Source: Clostridia bacterium
GTDB taxonomy: Bacteria; Bacillota; Clostridia; Oscillospirales; CAG-272
Assembly: GCA_017461475.1 (NCBI GenBank)
Contig: JAFTXX010000021.1
Coordinates: 81,006-145,005 of the forward strand
Direction of reading: 5' to 3'
Length of the DNA: 64,000 nt
The position numbers were made by a program, and so were the translations under genes. The notes below the pieces were generated by a model, which was not told where the DNA came from, did not search any database, and saw only the letters and a program-made list of their open reading frames with translations. Of the stretch, positions 34,804 to 44,073 are shown one piece after another (the stretch's first letter is position 1; the number at the start of each line of letters is the position of its first letter).

Positions 34804-35591
34804 AATTTTATACCAAAAAATCCTGCCGCATTTTCAGCGGTTATTCTTGCGATTTCCTCGCCGGTAACGCCATGTACTTCACCGAGAGTTGCCGCCGTAA
34901 ATTCAAGCAATCCCGAATGGTTGCATTCACCTCTGTGTGGGTGCGGCGCAAGATACGGGCAGTCGGTTTCTATAAACATTTTATCAAGCGGAACGCTCTT
35001 TGCGACGGCACGGACTCTCTCGGCGTTTTTAAAAGTAACAACGCCGGAAAAAGATATCATCCAACCGCGCTTTATGAGTTCAGCCGCCATCTCGGCACTG
35101 CCGCTGTAGCTGTGAAACACGCCGCGCACATTCGGATATTCGCATACCATGTCAAAACAGTCTCCGTGCGCTTCTCTGTCGTGGATAACGACAGGCAAAC
35201 CGTACATCTCGGCTACCCGCATTTGCATTTCAAAAAATGCTTTTTGCGTTTCCCTATCGGTGTCATCGTAATGATAGTCAAATCCGATTTCGCCAAGCGC
35301 AACTATCTTATTTTTTTCAGCGTCGTCAAGCAGGTCACAAAGCGCAATCCGCGCTTCATCCAAGGTGCCTTCCTTACCTGCACAACTCGGGTGTATGCCC
35401 GCGGCAACATACATGTTTTTATATGCGGACGCTTGTGCTATACACTTCTTCGACGCTTTTATGCTGTCGCCGACATTTATAATCGCACAAATTTTTTTCG
35501 CAAAAAGTTTATTAAGAAGTGCATTTGCACCGCCTTCAAACTCATCGCAAAAACGGCTGTCATAATAATGTGCATGAGAATCAAAATACAT
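34800..35591 (-). CDS. tatD: TatD-family metal-dependent deoxyribonuclease
   Basis: Hydrolase of the TIM-barrel amidohydrolase superfamily. It has 263 residues. Metal ligands are in FDSHAHYYD (about residues 3-11), GEIGFDYHY, VIHDREAHGD, GVFHSYSG and FIETDCPYLAPHPHRGE. Located in the cytoplasm; suggested roles are DNA repair and D-tyrosyl-tRNA-like housekeeping, none certain. Overlaps metG by one base (TAATG) and the radical SAM gene by 4. Confidence 0.93.
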   Translation of the reverse strand: MYFDSHAHYYDSRFCDEFEGGANALLNKLFAKKICAIINVGDSIKASKKCIAQASAYKNMYVAAGIHPSCAGKEGTLDEARIALCDLLDDAEKNKIVALGEIGFDYHYDDTDRETQKAFFEMQMRVAEMYGLPVVIHDREAHGDCFDMVCEYPNVRGVFHSYSGSAEMAAELIKRGWMISFSGVVTFKNAERVRAVAKSVPLDKMFIETDCPYLAPHPHRGECNHSGLLEFTAATLGEVHGVTGEEIARITAENAAGFFGIKL

Positions 35592-37531
35592 TATCTTACG
35601 CGCTCTCCGAGAGGAGTTTCAGGATCAAGGAACACTACTCTTACCTCTTCTTCGCCCGAAGCAAGTATCATACCGAAACTGTCTTCACCGCAAAGTTTTG
35701 CAGGAGCAAGATTTGCAACAACGATTACTTTCTTGCCGACAAGTTCTTCAGGCGCATAGAATTTTGCGATACCCGAAAGTACCTGGCGTGTTTCATAACC
35801 GAGGTCAAGTCTGAGTTTAAGAAGTTTCTTAGCCTTGGGAAGTTTTTCGCATGCAACAACCTGTGCGGTACGGAGTTCAACCCCCATAAATGTATCAATG
35901 CCTATCTGGGCAACGCCCTCGGGCTTTTCAATCTTCTTCTCTGCGGCGGCAGCAGCAGCGCGTTTTGCCTCAACATCTGCAAGTATCTTTTCCTCGTCAA
36001 GTCTCGCAAACAGAACCGCAGGCTCACCTACATTCTTACCGGCTTCAAGTGCGCCGAAAGTCTCAACAGAGTCATAATCACGCTTATCGGTACCAATCTG
36101 ATTAAAGATATTTTCAGCAGTAGTAGGAACAAAAGGAGTGAGAAGAACTGCCGCGGTGCGAATCGTTTCAAGCAGATTATAGATTACGGTAGCAAGTCTG
36201 CCCTTGGTTTCCTCGCTCTTTGCAAGGGTCCACGGAGTAGTCTCATCAATATACTTGTTTGCGCGGCGAAGCATTGCGAAAATCGCATCAAGTGCGTCAG
36301 CAATATGATAGTTTTCCATCAACTCGTATGAAAGTTTCTTCGCCTTTTCAACTTCTGCCACGAGTTCTGCGTCAACAGCATCGGTGTCCGCAGGTGAAGG
36401 AACAACACCGTCAAAATACTTCTTTGTCATTGCGATAGTGCGATTGACAAGATTACCGAGATTGTTTGCAAGGTCGGTATTATAACGGTTGATTATATTC
36501 TCGTATGTGATACTGCCGTCGGATGCGTAAGGCATTTCAGCAAGCGCATAATAGCGAACGCCGTCTACGCCGAATATTTCAGCAAGTTCATCGGCATAGA
36601 TTACGTTACCCTTGGATTTAGACATTTTGTCCGCACCAAAATTAAACCAAGGATGGCCGAACACCTTCTTGGGAAGAGGTTCGCCAAGCGCCATAAGGAT
36701 GATAGGCCAATAAATGGTGTGAAAACGAAGGATGTCCTTACCGATGATATGAACATCGGCAGGCCAGAATTTTTTGTAAAGGTCAGGCTGTTCGCCATTT
36801 GCAGGGTCATAACCGAGAGCGGTAATATAGTTAGAGAGTGCGTCTATCCAAACATAAGTAACATGCTTTTCATCAAAGGTAATCGGCACGCCCCATGTGA
36901 ATGAAGAACGCGAAACGCAAAGGTCCTGAAGCCCCGCTTTAAGGAAGTTGTTAACCATTTCCTTTTTGCGCGACTCGGGTTCGATAAACTCAGGGTGTTC
37001 TTCGATATACTGAATGAGCTTATCAGCGTAGTTGCTCATCTTGAAGAAGTATGCCTCTTCTTGCGCTTTAGTAACGGTTGCGCCGCAGTCGGGACACTTG
37101 CAATCGGTGACCTGCGTTTCGGTGAAGAAAGATTCGCAGGGAGTGCAATACCAGCCTTCGTAATGTCCTTTATATATGTCGCCTTTGTCGTAAAGTTTCT
37201 TGAAAATGTTCTGTACGGAGCGAACATGATAATCATCGGTAGTACGAATGAATTTATCGTAACTTGCGCCCATAAGGTCCCAAATCTTACGGATTTCAGC
37301 AGAAACATTATCAACATAAGCCTGAGGAGAAATGCCTGCTTCTTTAGCGTAGTTTTCAATCTTCTGACCGTGTTCGTCAGTACCGGTCAAAAAGAATACA
37401 TCATATCCGACCTGTCTCTTGAATCTTGCGAGTGCGTCGGTCATTATTACTTCATAGGTGTTACCGAAGTGCGGTTTTCTTGAAGCATATGCAATTGCGG
37501 TGGTTATATAAAATCTTCCCTTGTCGTTCAT
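35591..37531 (-). CDS. metG: Methionyl-tRNA synthetase with C-terminal tRNA-binding domain
   Basis: Charges tRNA-Met. It has 646 residues. The HIGH region is YASRKPHFGNTYEV (class I), the zinc knuckle is CTPCESF...CKCPDCG (about residues 127-147), and the KMSKS loop is KMSKSKGNV. The C-terminal Trbp111-like domain (about residues 540-646, with RTAQVVACEKLPKAKKL) is fused. The ATG at 37531 follows AAAGGAA; the in-frame ATG at 37576 lies before that SD. Confidence 0.96.
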   Translation of the reverse strand: MNDKGRFYITTAIAYASRKPHFGNTYEVIMTDALARFKRQVGYDVFFLTGTDEHGQKIENYAKEAGISPQAYVDNVSAEIRKIWDLMGASYDKFIRTTDDYHVRSVQNIFKKLYDKGDIYKGHYEGWYCTPCESFFTETQVTDCKCPDCGATVTKAQEEAYFFKMSNYADKLIQYIEEHPEFIEPESRKKEMVNNFLKAGLQDLCVSRSSFTWGVPITFDEKHVTYVWIDALSNYITALGYDPANGEQPDLYKKFWPADVHIIGKDILRFHTIYWPIILMALGEPLPKKVFGHPWFNFGADKMSKSKGNVIYADELAEIFGVDGVRYYALAEMPYASDGSITYENIINRYNTDLANNLGNLVNRTIAMTKKYFDGVVPSPADTDAVDAELVAEVEKAKKLSYELMENYHIADALDAIFAMLRRANKYIDETTPWTLAKSEETKGRLATVIYNLLETIRTAAVLLTPFVPTTAENIFNQIGTDKRDYDSVETFGALEAGKNVGEPAVLFARLDEEKILADVEAKRAAAAAAEKKIEKPEGVAQIGIDTFMGVELRTAQVVACEKLPKAKKLLKLRLDLGYETRQVLSGIAKFYAPEELVGKKVIVVANLAPAKLCGEDSFGMILASGEEEVRVVFLDPETPLGERVR

Positions 37532-37584
37532 AATAGTCCATTCCTTTCGCAATTCTTGAAATCGACAATTTCTCATTAAGAATT

Positions 37585-37613
37585 ATTATATCATCTATAT
37601 TTTAGTTTTTCAA
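37585..37613 (-). promoter_or_regulatory. Promoter of metG
   Basis: TTGAAA (37608-37613) and TATAAT (37585-37590), 17-bp spacer, minus strand. Confidence 0.75.
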
Positions 37614-37622
37614 GCACTTAAA

Positions 37623-38369
37623 TCAATTATTCCCCGCCATGTTTAAATTTGTCAAAACGCAATCGGCAATTACGAGGGAGAGTTGTGTCTGATATACCGA
37701 ATCGCAAAGTCGCTCTGATTCTTCCCGATTAGACAAAAAACCGCATTCGACAAGAACGGCAGGAGAAGTAATTCTGTCAAGCAAAAAAATACTGCTCCCT
37801 GCTTTTTTTACTTTTCTTGTATTGTCTTTTTGCAAAATTTCAGTTACTCTATTTTGAATAGACACTGCAAGGTCGTAACTTTTATCATTGTTAGGCGAAA
37901 AATAGACTTGAAGGCCGCTGTATTTTTCTACAGAAAATTTATTCATGTGTATACTCACGAAAATCGCATTTGGATTTTCCTCTGCTGCATTCAAGCGGTT
38001 TTTCAAATCCGTCATTTTGAGTTTCCCTTTAAGCGCCGGGTCTGTTTCATCGCATACAAGGCTGTCATTTTCGCGTGTCATAACAGTATTTATGCCGCAA
38101 AGTTTCAATATATCATCCAAAGTCATGGAAATTGCCAGATTCAAATTTTTCTCTATGACACCCGAATCACTAACGGCGCCTCCGTCTCTGCCGCCATGCC
38201 CTGCGTCAATTACGACGGATACAATATCACTTTCTGCAAACGCAGTCTTTTCTTCTTTTTGTGTTATGGAATTAAAAAATACGCATAATATAAAAATTAC
38301 AACACAGAAAGCAATGCAAATTAAAGATATTTTTAACGAGTAAATTATATCTACTTTATTGTCCGACAT
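37623..38369 (-). CDS. N-acetylmuramoyl-L-alanine amidase, CwlD-like
   Basis: Amidase_3 peptidoglycan hydrolase. A single N-terminal membrane segment (about residues 9-32) anchors it outside the membrane. The catalytic domain shows IDAGHGGRDGGA (zinc His), EKNLNLA (zinc Glu), VSIHMNKF (zinc His) and VECGFLSN (catalytic Glu). It has 248 residues, like CwlD, which cuts peptide stems to make cortex muramic-lactam in spores. ATG 38369 follows GGAGG, and the upstream ATG at 38381 overlaps that SD. The cwlD assignment is inferred from length and sporulation context. Confidence 0.85.
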   Translation of the reverse strand: MSDNKVDIIYSLKISLICIAFCVVIFILCVFFNSITQKEEKTAFAESDIVSVVIDAGHGGRDGGAVSDSGVIEKNLNLAISMTLDDILKLCGINTVMTRENDSLVCDETDPALKGKLKMTDLKNRLNAAEENPNAIFVSIHMNKFSVEKYSGLQVYFSPNNDKSYDLAVSIQNRVTEILQKDNTRKVKKAGSSIFLLDRITSPAVLVECGFLSNREESERLCDSVYQTQLSLVIADCVLTNLNMAGNN

Positions 38370-38427
38370 ATTTACCTCCATAGAATGAGATAATTCATTC
38401 TATGAAGAACCAAAGATGAAAAAGAAC

Positions 38428-38455
38428 AAAGGATGTGACAAAAGCCACATCCTTT
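38428..38455 (-). terminator. Terminator of the gltX-glnS-surface protein unit
   Basis: AAAGGATGTG/CACATCCTTT around an 8-nt loop, followed on the minus strand by a T-rich stretch. Confidence 0.8.
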
Positions 38456-38460
38456 ATATT

Positions 38461-39753
38461 TTATTTTGCTCTTTCGGAAGTAACAGCAATACGGGTGAAA
38501 ATTACACATGCCTCGCTGCGTACAATTTCATCGTCAGGGCGGAAATTGCCGGTTCCTGCGTCACCGCTTACAATGCCGGCTTCATAAAGCAGTTTATACG
38601 CGGGGTATACAGTACCTTCCTCGACAACATCGGAAGGAGTTACACTGCGTACTGCCTCATACTCGCTTTCGGGAAGAATGTTTGCAAATACAATAGCCAT
38701 ATCTCCGCGTGTAATGTTAGCATCGTAATTTGCAAACTGACCATCAGCGATAATACCGTATTCTGTACAGTATTCAACATAAGGAACGTACCACGCTTCA
38801 CCGTCAGCCGCCGCACGTACAGAAGTTCCGTTATAAGCGGTGTGGATATTAACAGCCGCGGTAAGAGCCTGAGCGACAGTAAATTTATTATCGGGAGAGA
38901 ACTTAGTCTCAGATGTACCGTTTGCAAGCTTATACTCATATGCAGTCTTAACAAACTTATAGAACCAATGGCTCTCGGTTACATCAACAAAAGCACCTGT
39001 ATAATCTCTCTGTTTTGCAAACTTTGGAGCATCAACGGTTTCATCATATACATAGTCGCCTTTATAGGAATGTCCGCAAGAACATTTATAAAGCGTGTAA
39101 CCGGGTTCTGTACCGGAAGGAGCAACTACAGTGGTTTTATAACTGTGCTTGTGAACCGTTGCTGAAGAAGAAGAACTGCCTTTAACAGTTATCGAACCGT
39201 TCTTGATTCCAAACGCAACAGAAGCGACATCGCTGTCATACGCTTCGACAGCAGAAATGCTTACATCATACTCCCCTGCTGCAGCAGTATCGGAAATCTT
39301 AAAAGTAATATCTGCTACCGCAAAATCACCTTTAACTTCTTTAAGGCTGAGATTTGCGATAACTACTTTAACAGGATTTGCTCCAGCCTCAGTGGAGCAT
39401 GCAGTATAAAAACTTGCAGCAACACCGCCGTCGCTCTTGTAAGAGTGACCGCAAGAGCACTCATAGAGAGTATACCCTGCCTCAGTACCATCAGCTTCAA
39501 CAACCGTACCGGTATAACTATGGCTATGAGAAGCACCGGAAACATATGTCATTACATCGGAATCATAACCAATATAAAGTTGTGCCCCTGCAATACCGGG
39601 ACTGTTTTTAAATGTTAAGGAAAGCGTGACTTCGTCTCCTGCTTTAGCAGTAGCACTGCCGATTACTGCCGAAGCATCATCTGCTGCGAATGCAGAAAAC
39701 GAGAACGCGCTAAGAAGCATTACAAGCGCGAGAAGAAGTGAAATCTTTTTCAT
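38461..39753 (-). CDS. Secreted cohesin-domain protein with nested CxCGH repeats and SLH repeats
   Basis: 430-residue exported protein. The signal peptide is about residues 1-23. A cohesin-like fold spans about 25-191 (AKAGDEVTLSLTFKN, PGIAGAQLYIGYDSDV, then AVADITFKISDTAAAGEYDVS and NGSITV). It is interrupted at 75-108 by a 34-residue unit with TLYECSCGHSY. A second copy of that unit (201-233, TLYKCSCGHSY) follows the cohesin fold. SLH repeats (about 255-430) then fix it to the wall. The gene lies 22 bp after glnS with GGAGG and no separate promoter seen. Its partner (dockerin proteins) is not in the window. Confidence 0.85.
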   Translation of the reverse strand: MKKISLLLALVMLLSAFSFSAFAADDASAVIGSATAKAGDEVTLSLTFKNSPGIAGAQLYIGYDSDVMTYVSGASHSHSYTGTVVEADGTEAGYTLYECSCGHSYKSDGGVAASFYTACSTEAGANPVKVVIANLSLKEVKGDFAVADITFKISDTAAAGEYDVSISAVEAYDSDVASVAFGIKNGSITVKGSSSSSATVHKHSYKTTVVAPSGTEPGYTLYKCSCGHSYKGDYVYDETVDAPKFAKQRDYTGAFVDVTESHWFYKFVKTAYEYKLANGTSETKFSPDNKFTVAQALTAAVNIHTAYNGTSVRAAADGEAWYVPYVEYCTEYGIIADGQFANYDANITRGDMAIVFANILPESEYEAVRSVTPSDVVEEGTVYPAYKLLYEAGIVSGDAGTGNFRPDDEIVRSEACVIFTRIAVTSERAK

Positions 39754-39774
39754 AAGTCCTCCAAAATATATGTT

Positions 39775-41427
39775 TTATTTTTTAGGATAACTGTCTTTAA
39801 GACCGACGATACGGTTGAACGTATTTTCATATTTTGTATCCTTTACAAAATATCCTGTACGCACAAACTGGAATTTGTCGCCGTCTTTTGCATCTGCAAG
39901 AGCCTTTTCAACTCTGCATTCGGTAAGTTTCTTAAGTGATTCGGGATTGAGATAATCGTTATACGTCTTGTCCTCGGGTATATCCGCAACATTTTCGATA
40001 GTGAAAAGTCTGTCATAGAGCATAACATTAACGCTATCGGAATACTCTGCGGAAAGCCAGTGAATGGTACCTTTGATTTTACGTCCGTCAGAAGGCATAT
40101 TAGCGCCTGTCTCAAGGTCGGCAGTACAGTGAATTTCCTTAACGCTTCCGTCATTATTCTTCACAACTTCATTGCACTTAACGATATACGCACCCATAAG
40201 ACGAACTTCGCCGTCGGGTTTCATGCGGAAGAACTTCGGAGGAGGAACTTCCTCAAAGTCGCTTCTGTCTATATAAAGTTCTCTTGTAAACGGAACCTTA
40301 CGTTTGCCGGCATTTTCATCATTAGGATTGTTGGGAAGTTCAAAGTATTCTACTTTATCCTCTGGATAGTTGGTTACAACAACCTTGACGGGGTCGAGTA
40401 CCGCAACTCTGCGGGGTGCGGTCATGTTAAGTTCCTCGCGGATGCAATGTTCGAGAAGCTCAATATCCACAAGGCTGTACGCCTTTGCTACACCTGCACG
40501 CTCAACAAAATCAAAGATAGAAGCAGCGGTAAAACCTCTGCGACGAAGACCGCAAATAGTAGGCATTCTGGGGTCATCCCAACCGTCGACAAGTTTAGTC
40601 TCCACAAGTTGTCTGAGATAACGCTTGCTCATAACGGTGTAGGTAACATTGAGTCTTGCAAACTCTCGCTGTTTCGGCTTTTTATCAAAGTCGATATTGT
40701 CAACTACCCAATCGTAAAGCGGGCGATGGTTTTCAAATTCAAGCGAGCAAAGAGAATGAGTTATTCCCTCGATAGCATCCTGTATAGGATGTGCAAAGTC
40801 ATAGAGCGGATAGATACACCATTTGTTTCCCTGACGGTGATGAGACGCGTGAACAATACGATAGATTGCGGGGTCGCGCATGTTCATATTTGGCGAAGCC
40901 ATATCGATTTTCGCGCGCAGAGTGTGCGTGCCGTCCTCAAACTCGCCGTTTTTCATTCTTTCAAAGAGGTCAAGGTTTTCTTCTACACTTCTGTCACGCC
41001 AAGGGCTGTTCTTGCCGGGCTGTGTAAGCGTTCCGCGGTACTCGCGCATTTCATCGGCGCTGAGGTCACAGACATATGCCTTGCCATCCTTGATAAGTTT
41101 TACTGCATATTCATAGCACTTATCAAAGTAATCCGAGCCGTAGAACACGCCGCCTGTTGGCTCCGCTCCGAGCCATTTTAAGTCCTCGTAAATAGACTCG
41201 ACGTACTCATTGTCTTCCTTGGCGGGGTTGGTATCATCGTAGCGAAGATTAAACTTGCCGCCGTATTTTTTTGCAATAGTAGAATTTATCCATATAGCCT
41301 TAGCACTGCCTATATGCAGATAACCGTTAGGCTCTGGAGGAAAACGGGTGTGAATTTTGAGTTCGGGGTTGTCCGCAATGTCAGCCTCAACTATTTCCTC
41401 CAGAAAATTTGTTTTTACTTCTTCCAT
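39775..41427 (-). CDS. glnS: Glutaminyl-tRNA synthetase
   Basis: Charges tRNA-Gln directly. It has 550 residues. The class I site is RFPPEPNGYLHIGSAKAI (HIGH = LHIG) and the KMSKS-like loop is VMSKRYLRQL. The two-barrel anticodon-binding region fills the C-terminus. The ATG at 41427 follows AAGGAG; the upstream ATG at 41457 overlaps the end of gltX and lacks an SD. Most Firmicutes use GatCAB instead, so this is a laterally spread gene of a kind seen in some Clostridia. Confidence 0.95.
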   Translation of the reverse strand: MEEVKTNFLEEIVEADIADNPELKIHTRFPPEPNGYLHIGSAKAIWINSTIAKKYGGKFNLRYDDTNPAKEDNEYVESIYEDLKWLGAEPTGGVFYGSDYFDKCYEYAVKLIKDGKAYVCDLSADEMREYRGTLTQPGKNSPWRDRSVEENLDLFERMKNGEFEDGTHTLRAKIDMASPNMNMRDPAIYRIVHASHHRQGNKWCIYPLYDFAHPIQDAIEGITHSLCSLEFENHRPLYDWVVDNIDFDKKPKQREFARLNVTYTVMSKRYLRQLVETKLVDGWDDPRMPTICGLRRRGFTAASIFDFVERAGVAKAYSLVDIELLEHCIREELNMTAPRRVAVLDPVKVVVTNYPEDKVEYFELPNNPNDENAGKRKVPFTRELYIDRSDFEEVPPPKFFRMKPDGEVRLMGAYIVKCNEVVKNNDGSVKEIHCTADLETGANMPSDGRKIKGTIHWLSAEYSDSVNVMLYDRLFTIENVADIPEDKTYNDYLNPESLKKLTECRVEKALADAKDGDKFQFVRTGYFVKDTKYENTFNRIVGLKDSYPKK

Positions 41428-41437
41428 TCTGTACTCC

Positions 41438-43075
41438 TTATTTTGCCGCGTTTGCAAGTCTCAGAGAGACCTTTTCTTTACCGAGAATTCGCATGACTTC
41501 GTACATATCGGGCGAATTCTGTCTGCCGGTAACTGCCACACGCAAAATCATGCTGACATCGCCGACATGACCTTTATATGCGTCGGGGTTTGCCTTATAT
41601 TGTTTTGTATCAGGGCAGAAACCGTACTTTTCTGCAAGAGCTTTAATCTTATCGAACCACACTGTCTGCTCGTCGTTTTCGGCGTAAATATCAATATAGT
41701 CCTTGATAATTCCGTCTATATCCGCTTTGTCAAAGTCGGGATACTCGGCTTCAACCTTAAAGTATGCGTCATAGAAGAACGCCATATGCGCCTTGAGTTC
41801 GCTCCAAACGGCAAAATCCTTTCTCGGCTTTTTGCCGCCGCGACCGATTGCAAGAATTGCTTTTGCAAAGTCGGGATTTGCTTCAAGTTTTTCAGCAAAG
41901 TCAACATCATAAAGTTTAGCCCACGCCAGTGCGAGTTCGTAGACGCGCTCCGCGGTCATCTTGGAAATTACCTCTTTGGAAACGTCTCTGAGCTTGTCCT
42001 CATCAAAAAGCGAGCCTGCGGGATTCATCTTCTTATAAGAAAACTTGAACTCATTGGTATCGGCAAAGGGATTTGCACGTCGCCAATCTTCGTAGTTGGA
42101 ATTAAGCACGGTGAGGATATATTCGTAAACGGCCTCAACGGGATAACCGATTTCCTGATAAAATGTAAGTGCAAGTTCGGGGTCTTTGCGCTTGGAAAGT
42201 TTACGCTTGGACTCACCGTCCATCTTCATAAGCGGACCAATGTGCAAATACTTCGGCGGTTTCCAACCGAGTGCAAAGAAAAGTTGCAAATGGAATGGCA
42301 AAGTAGGAAGCCATTCATCACCGCGAACAACATGAGTTGTGTGCATAAGGTGGTCATCTACTGCGTGTGCAAAATGATACGTCGGAATTCCGTCAGACTT
42401 AAGAAGGACATGGTCGATGTCATTCTCGGTGAGTTCAAGATTGCCCTTTATGAGGTCGGTAAACTTGATTTTATTCTCAATGCTTCCCTCCGAGTGGAAA
42501 CGCAATACCCAAGGCATGCCTTTTTTGAGATTTTCTTCAATTGTTTCAATAGACGCATCACGGTACTTAGCCCATTTGCCGTAGTAACCGAAGTTGGTCT
42601 TCTCTGCTTCTTGCGCCTCGTGGATCGCAGCAAGTTCTTCCTCAGTGCAAAAGCACGGATAAGCCTTGCCTTCGCTGACAAGTTTCTTTGCAAATACGTG
42701 ATAAATATCTTTGCGCTGACGCTGACGGTACGGACCGTATATGCCGTTGTCACCGTCAATGGTAGCGCCCTCATCAAATGTGATGTTGTAGTGCTTGAGC
42801 GAATTGATAAGAATCTCAACCGCTCCGGGAACCTCGCGCTTAGCGTCGGTATCCTCTACACGAAGGAAAAGCACGCCGCCCGACTGATGGGTAAGACGTT
42901 CGGAAGTAAGTCCCTGCACAAGATTGCCGAGATGTACAAAACCGGTGGGGCTTGGTGCCATTCTCGATACTATAGCTCCCTCAGGAAGGTCGCGCCTCGG
43001 AAATTTTGCTTCCATGTCATCTGGCGTTTCAGTAACATCGGGGAACAGCAGTTCGGCTAAATAATTAAAATCCAT
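41438..43075 (-). CDS. gltX: Glutamyl-tRNA synthetase
   Basis: Charges tRNA-Glu. It has 545 residues, longer than the usual 480. HIGH region: MAPSPTGFVHLGNL; KMSKS region: KRKLSKRKDPE. The C-terminal helical anticodon domain ends at LRLANAAK. The ATG at 43075 follows GGAGAA; an ORF extension to 43177 runs into the MBL gene and is not used. With glnS 10 bp downstream, one transcript makes enzymes for both Glu and Gln tRNAs. Confidence 0.95.
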   Translation of the reverse strand: MDFNYLAELLFPDVTETPDDMEAKFPRRDLPEGAIVSRMAPSPTGFVHLGNLVQGLTSERLTHQSGGVLFLRVEDTDAKREVPGAVEILINSLKHYNITFDEGATIDGDNGIYGPYRQRQRKDIYHVFAKKLVSEGKAYPCFCTEEELAAIHEAQEAEKTNFGYYGKWAKYRDASIETIEENLKKGMPWVLRFHSEGSIENKIKFTDLIKGNLELTENDIDHVLLKSDGIPTYHFAHAVDDHLMHTTHVVRGDEWLPTLPFHLQLFFALGWKPPKYLHIGPLMKMDGESKRKLSKRKDPELALTFYQEIGYPVEAVYEYILTVLNSNYEDWRRANPFADTNEFKFSYKKMNPAGSLFDEDKLRDVSKEVISKMTAERVYELALAWAKLYDVDFAEKLEANPDFAKAILAIGRGGKKPRKDFAVWSELKAHMAFFYDAYFKVEAEYPDFDKADIDGIIKDYIDIYAENDEQTVWFDKIKALAEKYGFCPDTKQYKANPDAYKGHVGDVSMILRVAVTGRQNSPDMYEVMRILGKEKVSLRLANAAK

Positions 43076-43088
43076 AGTGTTTTCTCCA

Positions 43089-43706
43089 TTAGTTGTGTAA
43101 ATATCCACCGTATGTTTTTTCATGAGCAAGTGTAGTTTTTCCGCCATGACCGGGATATACGGTATAATCCTTATCAATTGCGCTCAGTTTTTCTATTGTT
43201 TCGCGCATATCTGTGTTGCTTGAACCGTAAAGATCGGTTCTGCCTATTGAACCTTCAAACAGCGTATCTCCGCTTATCATAACATCATCGAAAATATAAC
43301 AAACGCTTCCCTTTGTATGACCGGGAGTGCTCATTACTTCGATACTATTGTTTCCAAGCTTAATAATACTTTTATCGCGCAAAACGATGTCTGCATCGCC
43401 GTGCTTTGTGTCGCGGGCAAAAAACTGTAAATAAAGTGACTTCGAGGGGTCACCCAAAAATTCCGCGTCCCCTTCGTGAATACAAACCTTTGCACCGTTT
43501 GCACGCCACTCATCAACAAACAAAATATGGTCGAAATGCCCATGCGTCAACAGAACATATTTCAAAGTATAACCGTCATTGAAGAAATCCGAAGCGACCG
43601 CAGGGTCAACACTGGGGTCAACAACTGCAAATTCTTTACTTTCTTCATCCACTATCAGATACGAATTTGATGCGTATCCTGCACTGTAAAGCGTAACTAC
43701 ACGCAT
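43089..43706 (-). CDS. MBL-fold hydrolase (glyoxalase II-like)
   Basis: 205-residue metallo-beta-lactamase-fold hydrolase. The zinc motif is THGHFDH (about residues 54-60), with MSTPGHTKGSVCYI, SGDTLFEGSIGRTDL and YPGHGGKTTLAHE supplying further ligands. Similar proteins are called YcbL or hydroxyacylglutathione hydrolase-like; the Clostridia variants likely act on other thioesters. Its promoter drives the run into gltX and glnS. Confidence 0.9.
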   Translation of the reverse strand: MRVVTLYSAGYASNSYLIVDEESKEFAVVDPSVDPAVASDFFNDGYTLKYVLLTHGHFDHILFVDEWRANGAKVCIHEGDAEFLGDPSKSLYLQFFARDTKHGDADIVLRDKSIIKLGNNSIEVMSTPGHTKGSVCYIFDDVMISGDTLFEGSIGRTDLYGSSNTDMRETIEKLSAIDKDYTVYPGHGGKTTLAHEKTYGGYLHN

Positions 43707-43737
43707 AATTTACCTCATAATAATAATTTATCAATTT

Positions 43738-43766
43738 ATTATACACCGCTGTTTTAATTTTTTCAA
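43738..43766 (-). promoter_or_regulatory. Promoter of the MBL-gltX-glnS unit
   Basis: TTGAAA (43761-43766) and TATAAT (43738-43743), 17-bp spacer, minus strand. Confidence 0.75.
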
Positions 43767-43857
43767 TAAGCAAAATGATTTTGATATATTTTTTACTAAA
43801 TATTTTTTATTTTCAGCATAAAATATTAATGCGGGCAATACAACCAAGGGGCAAAAT

Positions 43858-44073
43858 ATGACAACATGTATTTATACTATCGGCTCCGTAACACAAGCAA
43901 ATCGGGCAAAACGTATTCTCGCAGAAAATTCTATATCTGTTAAAATTATTAAAATTACCGATCAAAGCAAGAAAGGATGCATACACGGTATAGAATTTAA
44001 TTGTGCAAATAAGCTTAATATCAACCGAATACTTTTACGCGCGAGTATAAACTTTGAGGAATATCAAACGTGA
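43858..44073 (+). CDS. DUF3343 protein (putative Se/S carrier-like)
   Basis: 71-residue protein. It has the family pattern of a small beta-alpha fold (TIGSVTQANRAKRILAENSI) and a conserved CIHGIEF turn. DUF3343 proteins are found next to cysteine desulfurase-like genes and are suspected to carry selenium or sulfur through a Cys; this one has Cys at about residues 5, 43 and 49. The next gene starts within its stop codon. The function remains a hypothesis. Confidence 0.8.
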   Translation: MTTCIYTIGSVTQANRAKRILAENSISVKIIKITDQSKKGCIHGIEFNCANKLNINRILLRASINFEEYQT

